42,892 nt of DNA from Bacteroidota bacterium (GCA_947477885.1 CANJUD010000017.1:1-42892), one strand, 5' to 3'; shown: positions 16,824 to 26,994, numbered from the stretch's first letter. Made by a program: numbers and translations. The notes: a model not told the origin generated them from the sequence alone.

Positions 16824-18287
16824 TTGAAAAATATAAAAGAACTCATATCGAATATTAAAGTTATCCAAATATTGGGTGATACTTCTATATCTATTTCTGC
16901 TGTTGTATCGGATAGTAGAAAAGCAGCAAAAGGCATGATGTTCATCGCAGTGAAAGGAACGCAGACGGATGGCCATAGCTTTATTCCAAAAGTAATAGAG
17001 CAAGGATGTAATATAATAGTTGTTGAGCAGTTACCTGAATCGCTAGATAAAGATATAATATATATCCAAGTTGAAAATACTTCAAAAGCACTTGGAAAAA
17101 TAGCCTCTAACTTTTATGATAATCCATCTCGAAAAGTTAAACTAGTTGCCATTACAGGCACCAATGGCAAAACAACTTGCGCTACCTTGTTATTTAATTT
17201 ATTCAGAGAATTGGGGCATTCGTGCGGATTGCTTTCTACCGTGCAAAATCAAATTAATGAGCAAATTATTCATGCAACACATACTACCCCCGATCCGATT
17301 TCGTTAAACAAATTATTGGCCGATATGGTTGATGTGGGTTGCGAATATGTCTTTATGGAAGCTAGTAGTCATGCAATAGACCAGAATAGAATTGCTGGAC
17401 TTACTATAGTTGGGGCGGCATTTACCAATATCACACAAGATCATTTAGATTATCATCACACATTTGATAATTATATAAAAGCAAAGAAAAAATTATTTGA
17501 CAATTTAGATATAGATGCATTTGCATTATATAATAAAGATGATCGCAATGGTTCAGTAATTGTACAAAATACCAAGGCTGTAAAATATTCATTTGCTTTG
17601 AATGCACCTGCAGATTTTAAAGCAAAAATTATTGAGTGCGATTTTAATGGATTACTTTTAAATATTGATGGAGAAGAGGCATGGTACAGGCTTGTTGGCA
17701 GGTTTAATGCGTATAATATATTGACTGTGTATTCAGTTGCATTTTTGCTTGGAAAAAACAAAGAAGAGATAATCACAGCATTAAGTAATTTGGGAAGCGT
17801 AGCAGGTCGTTTTGATTATATTGTGTCGTCCAAAAAACTGATGGCGATTATTGATTATGCGCATACACCCGATGCTTTGCAAAATGTATTAGAAACAATA
17901 AATGATATCCGTACTAGGAACGAAACATTATATACAATTATTGGATGCGGAGGCAATCGTGATGCAGGAAAAAGACCTATGATGGCAAAGGTTGCAGCAG
18001 AGTTGAGCGATAAAGTAATTTTTACTTCTGATAATCCAAGAGATGAAAATGCAGAAGAAATAATTGATCAGATGCAGGTTGGTGTTCCGGGATTGTATTA
18101 TAAAAAAACACTGAGGATTACCGATAGGAGAGAAGCAATTAAAACCGCAGTGAGCATGGCCAATCCTATGGATATTATTTTGGTGGCTGGTAAGGGTCAT
18201 GAAAATTATCAAGAAATTGGCGGTGTAAAATATGACTTTGATGATAAGAAAATCATTATAGAACTAATAGAAAAACTAGAAAAGTAA
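16824..18287 (+). CDS. murE: UDP-MurNAc-tripeptide synthetase MurE
   Basis: 487 residues. It adds the third stem-peptide residue to UDP-MurNAc-L-Ala-D-Glu using ATP in the cytoplasm. Seen: P-loop TGTNGKTT (111-118), TTPDP (154-158), Lys221 in YIKAKKKLF (the carbamylated-Lys position) and DNPR (403-406), the signature for meso-diaminopimelate rather than lysine. The stem peptide therefore probably contains mDAP. The start is TTG, immediately after the in-frame TAA of ftsI; no ATG lies before the conserved core, so a non-ATG start is forced. Confidence 0.97.
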   Translation: MKNIKELISNIKVIQILGDTSISISAVVSDSRKAAKGMMFIAVKGTQTDGHSFIPKVIEQGCNIIVVEQLPESLDKDIIYIQVENTSKALGKIASNFYDNPSRKVKLVAITGTNGKTTCATLLFNLFRELGHSCGLLSTVQNQINEQIIHATHTTPDPISLNKLLADMVDVGCEYVFMEASSHAIDQNRIAGLTIVGAAFTNITQDHLDYHHTFDNYIKAKKKLFDNLDIDAFALYNKDDRNGSVIVQNTKAVKYSFALNAPADFKAKIIECDFNGLLLNIDGEEAWYRLVGRFNAYNILTVYSVAFLLGKNKEEIITALSNLGSVAGRFDYIVSSKKLMAIIDYAHTPDALQNVLETINDIRTRNETLYTIIGCGGNRDAGKRPMMAKVAAELSDKVIFTSDNPRDENAEEIIDQMQVGVPGLYYKKTLRITDRREAIKTAVSMANPMDIILVAGKGHENYQEIGGVKYDFDDKKIIIELIEKLEK

Positions 18288-18288
18288 T

Positions 18289-19527
18289 ATGCTATATTAT
18301 TTATTTGAATATCTAAACAAAAATTATCATTTCCCAGGATCGGGATTGTTTCAATTTATTTCAGTGAGAACTGGGGCAGCTATTATAGTGTCTTTGCTTA
18401 TCTCTTTAGTTTTCGGAGGGAAACTAATTAAGATGCTCCATAAACTGCAAGTGTCAGAAACTGTGCGTAAACTTGGTTTGCAAGGGGAAGAAGCCAAGCA
18501 AGGAACACCTACTATGGGCGGACTTATTATTATTGCAGCAATAGTAATTCCTACTTTATTATTTGCAAGGATATGGAATGTATATATTATACTCATGTTG
18601 TTTGTAACAGTTTGGTTGGGGCTTATTGGATTTATTGATGATTATATAAAAGTATTCAAGAAAGATAAAAAAGGACTTGCAGGTAAATTTAAAATAATTG
18701 GTCAGGTTGTATGTGGCTTGGTGGTTGGACTAACGTTGTATTTGCACCCGTCAGTGGTTGTAAAAGATTTTATACCAGAATCTGAACTAACAGAGCATGT
18801 AGGAGAAGGGTTTCATAAGACGGAAGAAAGTATAGATGGCAAAGTATTATATGCTAAAGAATATAAATCAACAGTAACTACAATTCCATTTTTGAAAAAT
18901 CATGAGCTTGATTATGCAGATATTTTTGGAAGTAATTGGGCAGGTTTGATATTTGTTTTAATAGTTATATTTATTATTACCGCCGTTTCAAATGGTGCAA
19001 ACATTACTGATGGTATAGATGGACTAGCAGCTGGTACTTCAGGCATCATGGGTATTACTTTGGCACTGATTGCATACTTAACAGGCAATATAGTATTCTC
19101 GAAATATTTAAACATCATGTATATATCTCATCTAAGCGAGCTCACCATTTTTGCGGGTGCGTTTGTGGGAGCATGTGTAGGCTTTTTATGGTATAATACT
19201 TATCCGGCCCAAGTTTTTATGGGTGATACAGGAAGCTTGGCTTTGGGCGGTATTATAGCAGCTTTTGCCATTATCATAAAAAAAGAATTACTGATCCCAA
19301 TTCTATGTGGAGTTTTTCTTGCCGAAAATTTATCTGTAATGATACAAGTTGCATATTTTAAATATACGAAGCGAAGATTTGGAGAAGGGAAAAGAATATT
19401 TCTGATGTCGCCCATACATCATCATTTTCAGAAAAAGGGTTATCATGAAAGTAAAATAGTTGCCCGCTTTTGGGTAGTTGGAATCATGTTGGCTCTTGTA
19501 ACAATACTCACTTTAAAAGTAAGATAA
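18289..19527 (+). CDS. mraY: Phospho-N-acetylmuramoyl-pentapeptide transferase MraY
   Basis: 412 residues, about 50 longer than E. coli MraY. It transfers phospho-MurNAc-pentapeptide to undecaprenyl phosphate to make lipid I at the inner membrane. Seen: about ten hydrophobic helices, the catalytic Asp pair in [25 protein letters not shown], and [11 protein letters not shown] near the C-terminus. The extra length is a polar insert at ~165-205 (from [15 protein letters not shown] to [11 protein letters not shown]), which is typical of Bacteroidota MraY. It starts 1 nt after murE. Confidence 0.97.
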   Translation: MLYYLFEYLNKNYHFPGSGLFQFISVRTGAAIIVSLLISLVFGGKLIKMLHKLQVSETVRKLGLQGEEAKQGTPTMGGLIIIAAIVIPTLLFARIWNVYIILMLFVTVWLGLIGFIDDYIKVFKKDKKGLAGKFKIIGQVVCGLVVGLTLYLHPSVVVKDFIPESELTEHVGEGFHKTEESIDGKVLYAKEYKSTVTTIPFLKNHELDYADIFGSNWAGLIFVLIVIFIITAVSNGANITDGIDGLAAGTSGIMGITLALIAYLTGNIVFSKYLNIMYISHLSELTIFAGAFVGACVGFLWYNTYPAQVFMGDTGSLALGGIIAAFAIIIKKELLIPILCGVFLAENLSVMIQVAYFKYTKRRFGEGKRIFLMSPIHHHFQKKGYHESKIVARFWVVGIMLALVTILTLKVR

Positions 19528-19536
19528 TATATAACA

Positions 19537-20883
19537 TTGAAAAAAAGATTAGTGATATTAGGAGCAGGCGAAAGCGGAACAGGTGCAGCCATACTGGGTG
19601 TAAAGAAAGACTATGATGTTTTTGTAAGTGATGCTGGAGCAATCAAAGGAAAATATATGGATGAGCTGAATCAGTATCATATATCATTTGAGCAAAATAA
19701 ACATACAGAAGAATTAATTTTAAATGCAGACCTTATCATAAAAAGCCCTGGAATTCCTGAGAAAGCTGAAATTATTAAAAAGCTAAGGTCTCTCGATATC
19801 CCTATCATATCAGAAATAGAGTTTGCTGGAAAATATACCGATGCATTTATTATATGTATAACAGGAACAGATGGTAAAACTACTACCACAAGTATTATAT
19901 ATGATATCATGGTAAGAGCAGAGATGAATGTGGGCCTTGGCGGTAATATAGGGAAAAGTTTTGCAAGGCAAGTTGCACTTGAAAATCATGATTATTATGT
20001 TTTAGAAATAAGCAGTTTTCAGTTGGATGGAATGTGTGATTTTAGATCCAACATCGCCATCCTTACCAATATATCACCTGACCATTTAGATAGATATAAT
20101 TATGATATTAATAATTATATAGCGAGCAAATTTAGAATATTGCAAAACCAAACAGAAGAAGACTATTTTATCTACTGTGCAGATAATAAATTCACCACAG
20201 ATAATATAGAAAAATATCCTACGAAAGCTCAAAAATTACCTTTTTCATTTTTCGAAAAATGCGAACCCGGAGCATATAATAATAATGGAGAACTAACAGT
20301 AAAAATCAACCCTTTAAACAACCAAATATTTATTATGAATCTATCAGAATTATCATTAAAAGGCCGTCACAACGCCTACAACTCTATGGCTGCGGCTGTA
20401 GTTGGCGATGTCCTCGAAATCCGTAAAGGGTTAATTAGGGACAGTCTAACACAATTTGTAAACATCGAACATCGTCTCGAAGACTGCGGAAAAGTTGGCG
20501 GAATTGAGTTTGTAAATGACTCAAAAGCTACAACTGTTAATGCGGTGTGGTATGCACTTGAAAGTATGCAAACACCTGTAGTGTGGATTGCCGGAGGTGT
20601 AGACAAAGGCAATGACTATACCCAGTTGAAGTCTTTGGTAAAAGACAAAGTAAAAATTATTGTTTGCCTAGGGTTGGACAATAGGAAAATACATGAGTCT
20701 TTTGGCCAAGAAGTGGATATGATAGTAAATGCTACTTCTATGCAAGAAGCAGTTCATATAGCTTATAAATTAGCTAGCAAAGATGATACTGTTTTGTTAA
20801 GTCCAGCATGTGCTAGTTTCGATTTGTTTGAGGATTATCAAGACAGAGGACGTCAATTCAAGAAAGCAGTTAGAAATTTATAG
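19537..20883 (+). CDS. murD: UDP-N-acetylmuramoyl-L-alanine:D-glutamate ligase MurD
   Basis: 448 residues. It adds D-Glu to UDP-MurNAc-L-Ala. Seen: N-terminal Rossmann-like LVILGAGESGTGAA, P-loop ITGTDGKTTTT (Asp in place of the more usual Asn), ISSFQLDG, NISPDHLDRY, and the C-terminal VNDSKATTVNAVWYAL and LLSPACASFDLFEDYQDRG. The start is TTG in ATTGAAA; the first ATG would remove the nucleotide-binding N-terminus. It follows mraY by 9 nt. Confidence 0.96.
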   Translation: MKKRLVILGAGESGTGAAILGVKKDYDVFVSDAGAIKGKYMDELNQYHISFEQNKHTEELILNADLIIKSPGIPEKAEIIKKLRSLDIPIISEIEFAGKYTDAFIICITGTDGKTTTTSIIYDIMVRAEMNVGLGGNIGKSFARQVALENHDYYVLEISSFQLDGMCDFRSNIAILTNISPDHLDRYNYDINNYIASKFRILQNQTEEDYFIYCADNKFTTDNIEKYPTKAQKLPFSFFEKCEPGAYNNNGELTVKINPLNNQIFIMNLSELSLKGRHNAYNSMAAAVVGDVLEIRKGLIRDSLTQFVNIEHRLEDCGKVGGIEFVNDSKATTVNAVWYALESMQTPVVWIAGGVDKGNDYTQLKSLVKDKVKIIVCLGLDNRKIHESFGQEVDMIVNATSMQEAVHIAYKLASKDDTVLLSPACASFDLFEDYQDRGRQFKKAVRNL

Positions 20884-20931
20884 TTATATATTTCAAAATT
20901 TATCATAAACTTTGAAAATTGTTAATATCTC

Positions 20932-22134
20932 GTGGATAACATACTAAATAAAGCAAAGGGAGACTTGGTGATATGGTTCGTCATCATCATACTGTCTCTA
21001 TTTGGCGTAATGGCTGTATATAGCAGTACGGGTAGTATTGCCTTTACGCAATATGATGGTAATACAGAAGCTAAAATGTTTAAGCATTTCGCTATTCTAA
21101 TATTTGGGTTTTTTTTTATGTATCTGTGTCACCTTATTGATTATAGACATTATTCACGAATTTCATTAATTTTGGTTGTGGTATCGGTCCCATTGTTAAT
21201 ATATACATTAATATGGGGAGTTGATTTAAACGATGCCAAGCGTTGGATAAATTTACCATTGATCAATCAAACCTTTCAGACGAGCGATTTAGCAAAACTT
21301 GCACTGATTATGTTTATAGCTCGACAATTGTCGCGCAGTCAGGATAAGGCAGACGAGATGAAGAAATCATTTATGCCGATACTAGCTTGGGTGGTTGTTA
21401 TATGTGGATTAATTGCACCAGCAAACCTCTCAACCGCAGCAGTTTTATTTGCTACATCATTATTGGTTATGTTTATTGGCAGAATGCCTCTAAAATATAT
21501 ATTTATGATAATTGGAAGTGGTATTATCGTATTACTTTTATTAGCTGCAGTAGCTATGTTCACCCCCGCAAAAGGACGTTTCGAGACATGGAAAAATAGA
21601 ATCGAAACTTATGCAAACGGAGACAATGGTGGAAGCTATCAAAACCAACAAGCAAAGATTGCTATAGCCACTGGAGGCATTACAGGTAAGGGGCCAGGTA
21701 ATAGTACACAAAGGAATTTTTTACCACATCCATATTCCGATTTTATATTTGCAATTATCATAGAAGAGTATGGAATTATAGGAGGACTTGCAATCGTATT
21801 ATTATATTTATTATTTCTATTTCGATGTATACGAATTGTGATAAAAAGTCCGAGAGCTTATGGTGCATTATTGGCAGTTGGATTGGCATTTAGTTTGGTA
21901 ATACAAGCATTTATTAATATGGGAGTAGCAGTTAATGTTTTTCCTGTTACGGGTCTGCCTTTGCCTTTAGTGAGCATGGGAGGAACGAGTATATTATTTA
22001 ATTCTATAGCTTTTGGTATTATATTAAGCGTTAGCAGAAAAGTAGAAGAAGGGAATAAGGAGGAAGAAATAGAAACACCTGTAACAACAAACAAGACAGA
22101 TAATTTAGACAATTTACAAGCACAAACAATATAA
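20932..22134 (+). CDS. ftsW: Septal peptidoglycan polymerase FtsW (SEDS family)
   Basis: 400 residues with about ten membrane helices. It polymerises lipid II at the septum with FtsI. Seen: VYSSTGSIAF after the first helix, DAKRWINLP, QTSDLAKLALIMFIA, the GGSYQNQQAKIAIATGG loop, GKGPGNSTQRNFLPHPYSDF and PLPLVSMGGTSILFN, all SEDS hallmarks. The start is GTG (GTGGATAAC); the next ATG lies inside the first membrane helix. The 48-nt gap to murD is AT-rich without a clear promoter. The C-terminal tail is Glu/Thr-rich and cytoplasmic. Confidence 0.96.
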   Translation: MDNILNKAKGDLVIWFVIIILSLFGVMAVYSSTGSIAFTQYDGNTEAKMFKHFAILIFGFFFMYLCHLIDYRHYSRISLILVVVSVPLLIYTLIWGVDLNDAKRWINLPLINQTFQTSDLAKLALIMFIARQLSRSQDKADEMKKSFMPILAWVVVICGLIAPANLSTAAVLFATSLLVMFIGRMPLKYIFMIIGSGIIVLLLLAAVAMFTPAKGRFETWKNRIETYANGDNGGSYQNQQAKIAIATGGITGKGPGNSTQRNFLPHPYSDFIFAIIIEEYGIIGGLAIVLLYLLFLFRCIRIVIKSPRAYGALLAVGLAFSLVIQAFINMGVAVNVFPVTGLPLPLVSMGGTSILFNSIAFGIILSVSRKVEEGNKEEEIETPVTTNKTDNLDNLQAQTI

Positions 22135-22136
22135 TA

Positions 22137-23228
22137 ATGTTGCCGTTAAAAAAAGTAATCATATCAGGTGGAGGTACTGGCGGACATATATATCCAGCTG
22201 TCTCCATTGCACAAGAATTGAAGAAACAAATTCCAGATTTAGATATCTTATTTGTGGGAGCAAAAGGAAAAATGGAAATGGAAAAAGTTCCGAAAGCTGG
22301 ATTTGAAATTGAGGGATTATGGATTAGTGGATTGCAGAGAAAATTAACAATCGATAATTTATCTTTTCCATTTAAAGTAATGTCAAGTGTATATAAATCG
22401 AATATTATATTAAATAAATTTAAACCACAAATAGCAATTGGAGTTGGTGGATATGCAAGCGGACCTTTATTATATGCAGCAGGAATAAAAGGTATTCCTA
22501 CTTTAATACATGAACAAAATTCGTATGCAGGCCTTACCAATAAATGGTTGAGTAAAAGAGCCAATAAAATATGTGTGGCCTATGAGGGAATGGAAAAATA
22601 TTTTCCAGCGGAGAAGCTTGTATTGACGGGTAATCCCGTGAGACAGGATTTGCAACATATAACAGAAAAAAAGCAAGACGCTTCCAAGTTTTTCGGATTG
22701 AATTTGAATAAGAAAACTATATTATTTATTGGAGGAAGTTTGGGAGCAAGAACCTTAAATCAAACATTAATAAATGATGTTTCAAAATTATCTGATGCAG
22801 GATATCAAGTGATTTGGCAAACGGGAAAACACTATTATGATGATGTAAAGGATTTGCAAAATGATTCGGTAAGAATATATGATTTTATATATCAGATGGA
22901 TTTAGCATATTCCTTAGCTGATGTGATAGTATCACGAGCTGGAGCGAGCTCGATATCGGAGATTGCATTGGTTGGAAAGCCCTTGTTACTAGTGCCTTCG
23001 CCCAATGTGTCAGAGGATCATCAGACGAAAAATGCAATGGCATTGGTGAACAAAGATGCAGCGATGATGGTGAAAGATATAGATGCTAGAATTACTTTGA
23101 TAGATAGTTGTATCTCGTTGATGAATGATATATCATTACAGAATAAACTGTCTCAAAATATAAAACTATTTGCCACACCTGATGCAGCAAAAGATATAGT
23201 TTCAGAAATATTGAATTTGATAAAATGA
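22137..23228 (+). CDS. murG: Lipid II synthase MurG (GlcNAc transferase)
   Basis: 363 residues, the normal length. It transfers GlcNAc from UDP-GlcNAc to lipid I on the cytoplasmic membrane face. Seen: SGGGTGGHIYPAVSIA (the lipid-I-binding G-loop), IGVGGYASGPLL, HEQNSYAGLTNKWLS, the C-domain GGSLGARTLNQ, and SRAGASSISEIALVGKPLLL with the donor-sugar site. It starts 2 nt after ftsW and overlaps murC by 4 nt (ATGA). Confidence 0.97.
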   Translation: MLPLKKVIISGGGTGGHIYPAVSIAQELKKQIPDLDILFVGAKGKMEMEKVPKAGFEIEGLWISGLQRKLTIDNLSFPFKVMSSVYKSNIILNKFKPQIAIGVGGYASGPLLYAAGIKGIPTLIHEQNSYAGLTNKWLSKRANKICVAYEGMEKYFPAEKLVLTGNPVRQDLQHITEKKQDASKFFGLNLNKKTILFIGGSLGARTLNQTLINDVSKLSDAGYQVIWQTGKHYYDDVKDLQNDSVRIYDFIYQMDLAYSLADVIVSRAGASSISEIALVGKPLLLVPSPNVSEDHQTKNAMALVNKDAAMMVKDIDARITLIDSCISLMNDISLQNKLSQNIKLFATPDAAKDIVSEILNLIK

Positions 23229-24646
23229 ATTTAAAGAATATTAAATATATATATTTTTTGGGTGTAGGTGGCATTGGTATGAGTGCACTTGCAAGATTTT
23301 TTAATGGAACGAATATTCTTGTTTCTGGATATGATAAAACGGAAACACCTTTAACAACCGCATTGCAAAAAGAAGGAATTGATATTGTATTCGATGACCA
23401 AATAAAAACTATCAAAAAACAATTAAGCAATTTAGAAGAGCAATATATAAAATACTTTGGAAGAAAATTAAGTATCAGTAAAAACAATATATTGATAGTT
23501 CGTACACCCGCTGTGCCCAAGGAGCACAAAGCATTTAAGTGGTTAGGCAATAATGAATATAATATTATAAAACGTTCAGAATTATTGGGATTGATTAGTA
23601 AGAATTATTATACAATTGCCGTTGCGGGAACGCATGGCAAAACTACAACTTCAACAATGATAGCTCACATACTCAAAAATTCAGGAGTAGATGTGTTGGC
23701 ATTTTTGGGAGGGATTTCAACCAATTATCAATCGAACTTTATTTCCAATACTGGAGAATATCCTTTTGTAGTAGTTGAGGCAGATGAATTCGACCGTTCA
23801 TTTCTGCATTTGAACCCTGATGTATCTGTAATTACAGCAACTGATGCAGACCATCTGGATATATATGGAAATCATGCTGAGATGGAAAAAACATTTATAG
23901 CTTTTTCTAAGAAAACTAAAAAAGATGGTGTGTTGTTTGCCAAAAAAGAAATTCCAGAAATAGCACAATTTAGAAAGCCAAATTCTACCTATAGTATATA
24001 TGTAAATGCGGATATCAATTCAGAAAAAATAAAAGTGGTGAATGGTGATTATATATTTAGTTATAAAGATTCTGAAGTAAAGTGGAACAATATTATATGT
24101 GGTTTGCCAGGAACGCATAATGTGGAGAATGCTACAGTAGCAATAGCTGTATGCAAATATTTAGGGCTGACTGAAAAGCAAATCAAGAAAGGTTTGAAAA
24201 CATTTGCTGGCGTGAAAAGACGTTTTGAGTATATTATTAAAGGAAATAATTTTGTATATATTGATGATTATGCCCATCATCCAGAAGAATTAAAAGCTGC
24301 CATTAATTCGGCTAAAATGTTATACCCCAATAAAAAAATTACAGGAATATTTCAACCACATTTATATAGTCGCACAAGAGATTTTGCAAAAGGGTTTGCT
24401 GAGAGTTTGGATTTGTTGGATGAAGTATTATTGATGGATATATATCCTGCCAGAGAAAAGCCTATGAAAGGTGTAACTTCTCAGCTTGTTTTTGATATGA
24501 TGAAAAATAAAAATAAGCGGCTTGTTACTAAAGAAAATTTGATGAAGGAAATAAAAAAGTACAAGCCAGAAGTATTGATGACATTAGGTGCTGGAGATAT
24601 TGATACGTTTGTCGCTCCGCTCGAAAAATATTATAGCAAAGCATAA
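23225..24646 (+). CDS. murC: UDP-N-acetylmuramate:L-alanine ligase MurC
   Basis: 473 residues. It adds L-Ala to UDP-MurNAc. Seen: N-terminal FLGVGGIGMSALA, P-loop VAGTHGKTTTSTM, EADEFDRSFLHL, ATDADHLDIY, HNVENATVAIAV, and DDYAHHPEELKAA. The gene overlaps murG by 4 nt (ATGA), so translation is coupled. Directly after the stop comes the first copy of a 32-bp duplication that carries a decoy ftsQ start. Confidence 0.97.
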   Translation: MNLKNIKYIYFLGVGGIGMSALARFFNGTNILVSGYDKTETPLTTALQKEGIDIVFDDQIKTIKKQLSNLEEQYIKYFGRKLSISKNNILIVRTPAVPKEHKAFKWLGNNEYNIIKRSELLGLISKNYYTIAVAGTHGKTTTSTMIAHILKNSGVDVLAFLGGISTNYQSNFISNTGEYPFVVVEADEFDRSFLHLNPDVSVITATDADHLDIYGNHAEMEKTFIAFSKKTKKDGVLFAKKEIPEIAQFRKPNSTYSIYVNADINSEKIKVVNGDYIFSYKDSEVKWNNIICGLPGTHNVENATVAIAVCKYLGLTEKQIKKGLKTFAGVKRRFEYIIKGNNFVYIDDYAHHPEELKAAINSAKMLYPNKKITGIFQPHLYSRTRDFAKGFAESLDLLDEVLLMDIYPAREKPMKGVTSQLVFDMMKNKNKRLVTKENLMKEIKKYKPEVLMTLGAGDIDTFVAPLEKYYSKA

Positions 24647-24807
24647 ATTGAATAGGAAAATATATAAAATATCGAAATGGCCCCACCTAGCCTCCCCTGA
24701 GGGGGGGGACTTAAGCGGTGGAAAGAATTGAATTTTTAAAAGTATTTAAACAATATATAATAGATATCATAAAAAAAATTGAATAGAAAAATATATAAAA
24801 TATCGAA
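24645..24807 (+). repeat. 32-bp direct duplication around an inserted palindromic repeat (murC-ftsQ)
   Basis: 24645-24676 and 24776-24807 are identical at 31 of 32 positions. Both hold the murC-end/ftsQ-start sequence, including TTGAATAG. The 99 nt between contain a GC-rich palindromic element (about 24679-24721: CCACC at 24683-24687 against GGTGG at 24717-24721, and inside it CCTCCCC-TGA-GGGGGGGG) and AT-rich filler. The first copy opens a 27-codon frame that stops at 24729-24731; the second copy is the real ftsQ start. Confidence 0.9.
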
Positions 24808-25549
24808 TATAATACTTTGGTGTTTGTTGGTGGTGAACTTGATTGTATTTTTGAGTTTTACTGGAAGCGAGCAGCAACATATTGTTTGTGAGAATGTGAA
24901 TATAGAAATCGACAACCAAGCTAGTGGAAATTATTTTGTGGATAGGGAAGCGGTTGAAAATACCATTACGAACCATCTGCATATACTGTCAATAATAGGC
25001 ACAGCGGTAGAGGATTTGAACCCCTATGTGTTGGAGAATGAGTTGCTAAAAAATCCTTTTATCAAGAAGGTAAAAGTTTATAAAGATATTCCCGGAAATT
25101 TGAATATACAAATTGTTCAGAAACGTCCTTTGGCGAGAGTGTTTACTGATAAATTTGATTATTATATAGATGAGGATGGTGGGAAATTTACTTTTTGTAA
25201 TGGTTATACAGCCAGAGTTCCTGTTGTGAATGGCTACTTTTTCGAGAGCATGGTATATAAAGATTCGATGGTAACACCAGTGGGCAAAATGGTATATAAT
25301 TATCTGAAGGCCATTGATACCAATTCATATTACAAATCGCTCACAGAAGAAATATATATTAATGAAGAAGGTGATTTAACCATCGTTCCCAAGCTTGGTC
25401 CCAATGAGATAATCTTCGGTGACGACCAGGATTTGTCTGATAAACTGAACAAACTACATACTTTTTATTCTAAAGTTCTCAACACAGTAGGCTATAACCA
25501 TTATAAATCAATTAATTTGAAGTTCCATAATGAAGTGGTGTGCAAATAG
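24779..25549 (+). CDS. ftsQ: Cell division protein FtsQ/DivIB
   Basis: 256 residues: a short cytoplasmic N-terminus, a membrane segment at ~9-28 (NIILWCLLVVNLIVFLSF), then a POTRA-like domain (~35-115, with NPFIKKVKVYKDIPGNLNIQ and QKRPLARVF) and the beta domain. It links early and late divisome proteins through FtsL/FtsB. The start is TTG in ATTGAAT; no ATG exists before the membrane segment, so a non-ATG start is forced. A near-identical second copy of the first ten codons lies 131 bp upstream and is out of use. Confidence 0.92.
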   Translation: MNRKIYKISNIILWCLLVVNLIVFLSFTGSEQQHIVCENVNIEIDNQASGNYFVDREAVENTITNHLHILSIIGTAVEDLNPYVLENELLKNPFIKKVKVYKDIPGNLNIQIVQKRPLARVFTDKFDYYIDEDGGKFTFCNGYTARVPVVNGYFFESMVYKDSMVTPVGKMVYNYLKAIDTNSYYKSLTEEIYINEEGDLTIVPKLGPNEIIFGDDQDLSDKLNKLHTFYSKVLNTVGYNHYKSINLKFHNEVVCK

Positions 25550-25585
25550 CATAAACCTTTGATAAAAAAGTTATTATAATATATC

Positions 25586-26914
25586 ATGAGCAAAGAAAAA
25601 ATAGTTGTTGGGTTAGATATCGGTACCACAAAGGTGTGTGCGATAGTTGGCCGCAAAAATGAATTCGGTAAAATTGATATTTTGGGCATGGGGCAGGCCT
25701 TATCCACAGGGGTGAACCATGGTATGGTAACCAATATTCCCAAAACAGAAGATGCCGTGAGCCAAGCTATTGCTGAAGCCAAAGCACGCTCAGGAATTGA
25801 TATAAAAGTAGTACAAGTTGGTATTGCGGGTCAACATATAAAATCAACCCCGAACAGAAGTTTGTTGGTGAGAAATAATATAGATACAGAAATTACGCAA
25901 AGCGATTTGAATCGTTTAGCTGATGATATGTATAAAGTTGCTTTGGCACCGGGCGAGCAAATTATACATGTATTGCCGCAAGATTATACTGTTGATGGCG
26001 AAGCAGGAATTAGTGATCCAGTAGGAATGGCAGGTTTGAGATTGGAAGGAAACTTTCATGTAATCACCGGTCATATCACTGCTGCAAAAAATATATATAA
26101 ATGTGTAACACGTGCAGGATTGCATGTAGAAAATTTGATATTGGAACCACTTGCATCGGCAGATGCTGTGCTAACTGCCGAAGAATTAGAAGCTGGTGTT
26201 GTGCTAGTTGATATTGGTGGTGGAACTACAGATGTTGCTATATTTCATGAGAATGTAATTAGACATACTGCTATTATACCATTTGGTGGAAACGTAATCA
26301 ATGACGATATACAAGAAGGTTGTATGGTAATGAAAAACCAAGCTGAACTTTTGAAAATAAAATTTGGTTCTGCTATCCCAGAAGAGAATAAAGAAAATGA
26401 AATTGTCTGTGTACCGGGATTGAGAGGTAAAGAGCCCAAAGAAATTTCGGTAAAAAATCTTTCGCGTATTATAAATGCACGTATGGAAGAAATTATCAGC
26501 TCAGTAGTATATGAAATAAAAGCATCAGGACTTGAGAAAAAACTAATCGCAGGAATTGTATTAACAGGCGGTGGGTCGCAATTGAAACATTTGCCACAGT
26601 TGGTAGAATTTCATACAGGTTTGGATGTGCGTGTGGGTTATCCTGACGAACATTTAGCCAAAGGAATGGTGGAAGAAGTGAAGAGCCCAGCTTATGCTAC
26701 AGGTATAGGTTTGGTGATGAAAGGATTGAATGCTGTTAATTCACAAAGTAACCCAACTATTGTTCCTGACAAAGTAGATGAAGCACCTGTTGCTGAAGAA
26801 GTAAAAGTTGCAAGATCCAAAGGACCTGGACTAGTTAGTAAGCTTGCCGAATCTTTTAGAAATTTGATGAAGGATGAGGAGTTGGAGGATTATAAGAGGG
26901 AAAACAATAAATAG
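25586..26914 (+). CDS. ftsA: Cell division protein FtsA
   Basis: 442 residues. Actin-like ATPase that tethers FtsZ to the membrane. Seen: phosphate-1 GLDIGTTKVCAIVG, phosphate-2 LVDIGGGTTDVAIF, adenosine motif GIVLTGGGSQLKH, and the SHS2/1C insert with HVLPQDYTVDG. A C-terminal amphipathic helix (GLVSKLAESFRNLMK) should be the membrane-targeting sequence, but it is followed by about 13 more charged residues. It follows ftsQ by 36 nt and is followed by an 80-nt gap with a GC-rich repeat. Confidence 0.97.
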   Translation: MSKEKIVVGLDIGTTKVCAIVGRKNEFGKIDILGMGQALSTGVNHGMVTNIPKTEDAVSQAIAEAKARSGIDIKVVQVGIAGQHIKSTPNRSLLVRNNIDTEITQSDLNRLADDMYKVALAPGEQIIHVLPQDYTVDGEAGISDPVGMAGLRLEGNFHVITGHITAAKNIYKCVTRAGLHVENLILEPLASADAVLTAEELEAGVVLVDIGGGTTDVAIFHENVIRHTAIIPFGGNVINDDIQEGCMVMKNQAELLKIKFGSAIPEENKENEIVCVPGLRGKEPKEISVKNLSRIINARMEEIISSVVYEIKASGLEKKLIAGIVLTGGGSQLKHLPQLVEFHTGLDVRVGYPDEHLAKGMVEEVKSPAYATGIGLVMKGLNAVNSQSNPTIVPDKVDEAPVAEEVKVARSKGPGLVSKLAESFRNLMKDEELEDYKRENNK

Positions 26915-26960
26915 GTGGTTCGACTCCGCTCACCATGGCGGAAGACGGAAGTTAGAGGGT
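26915..26960 (+). repeat. GC-rich repeat insert between ftsA and ftsZ
   Basis: Right after the ftsA stop, GGTTCGACTCCGCTCACCA (26917-26935) matches 1659-1677 at 17 of 19 positions. It lies in a GC-rich stretch unlike the AT-rich gap that follows. It is probably a dispersed repeat fragment. Confidence 0.65.
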
Positions 26961-26994
26961 TACTATTATATATAATAAATTAAATTAAGAGATT

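Noticed and set aside
24648-24731. Short 27-codon frame in the murC-ftsQ gap
   Set aside because: It is the decoy copy of the ftsQ start running into the inserted repeat, so it is not called as a gene.
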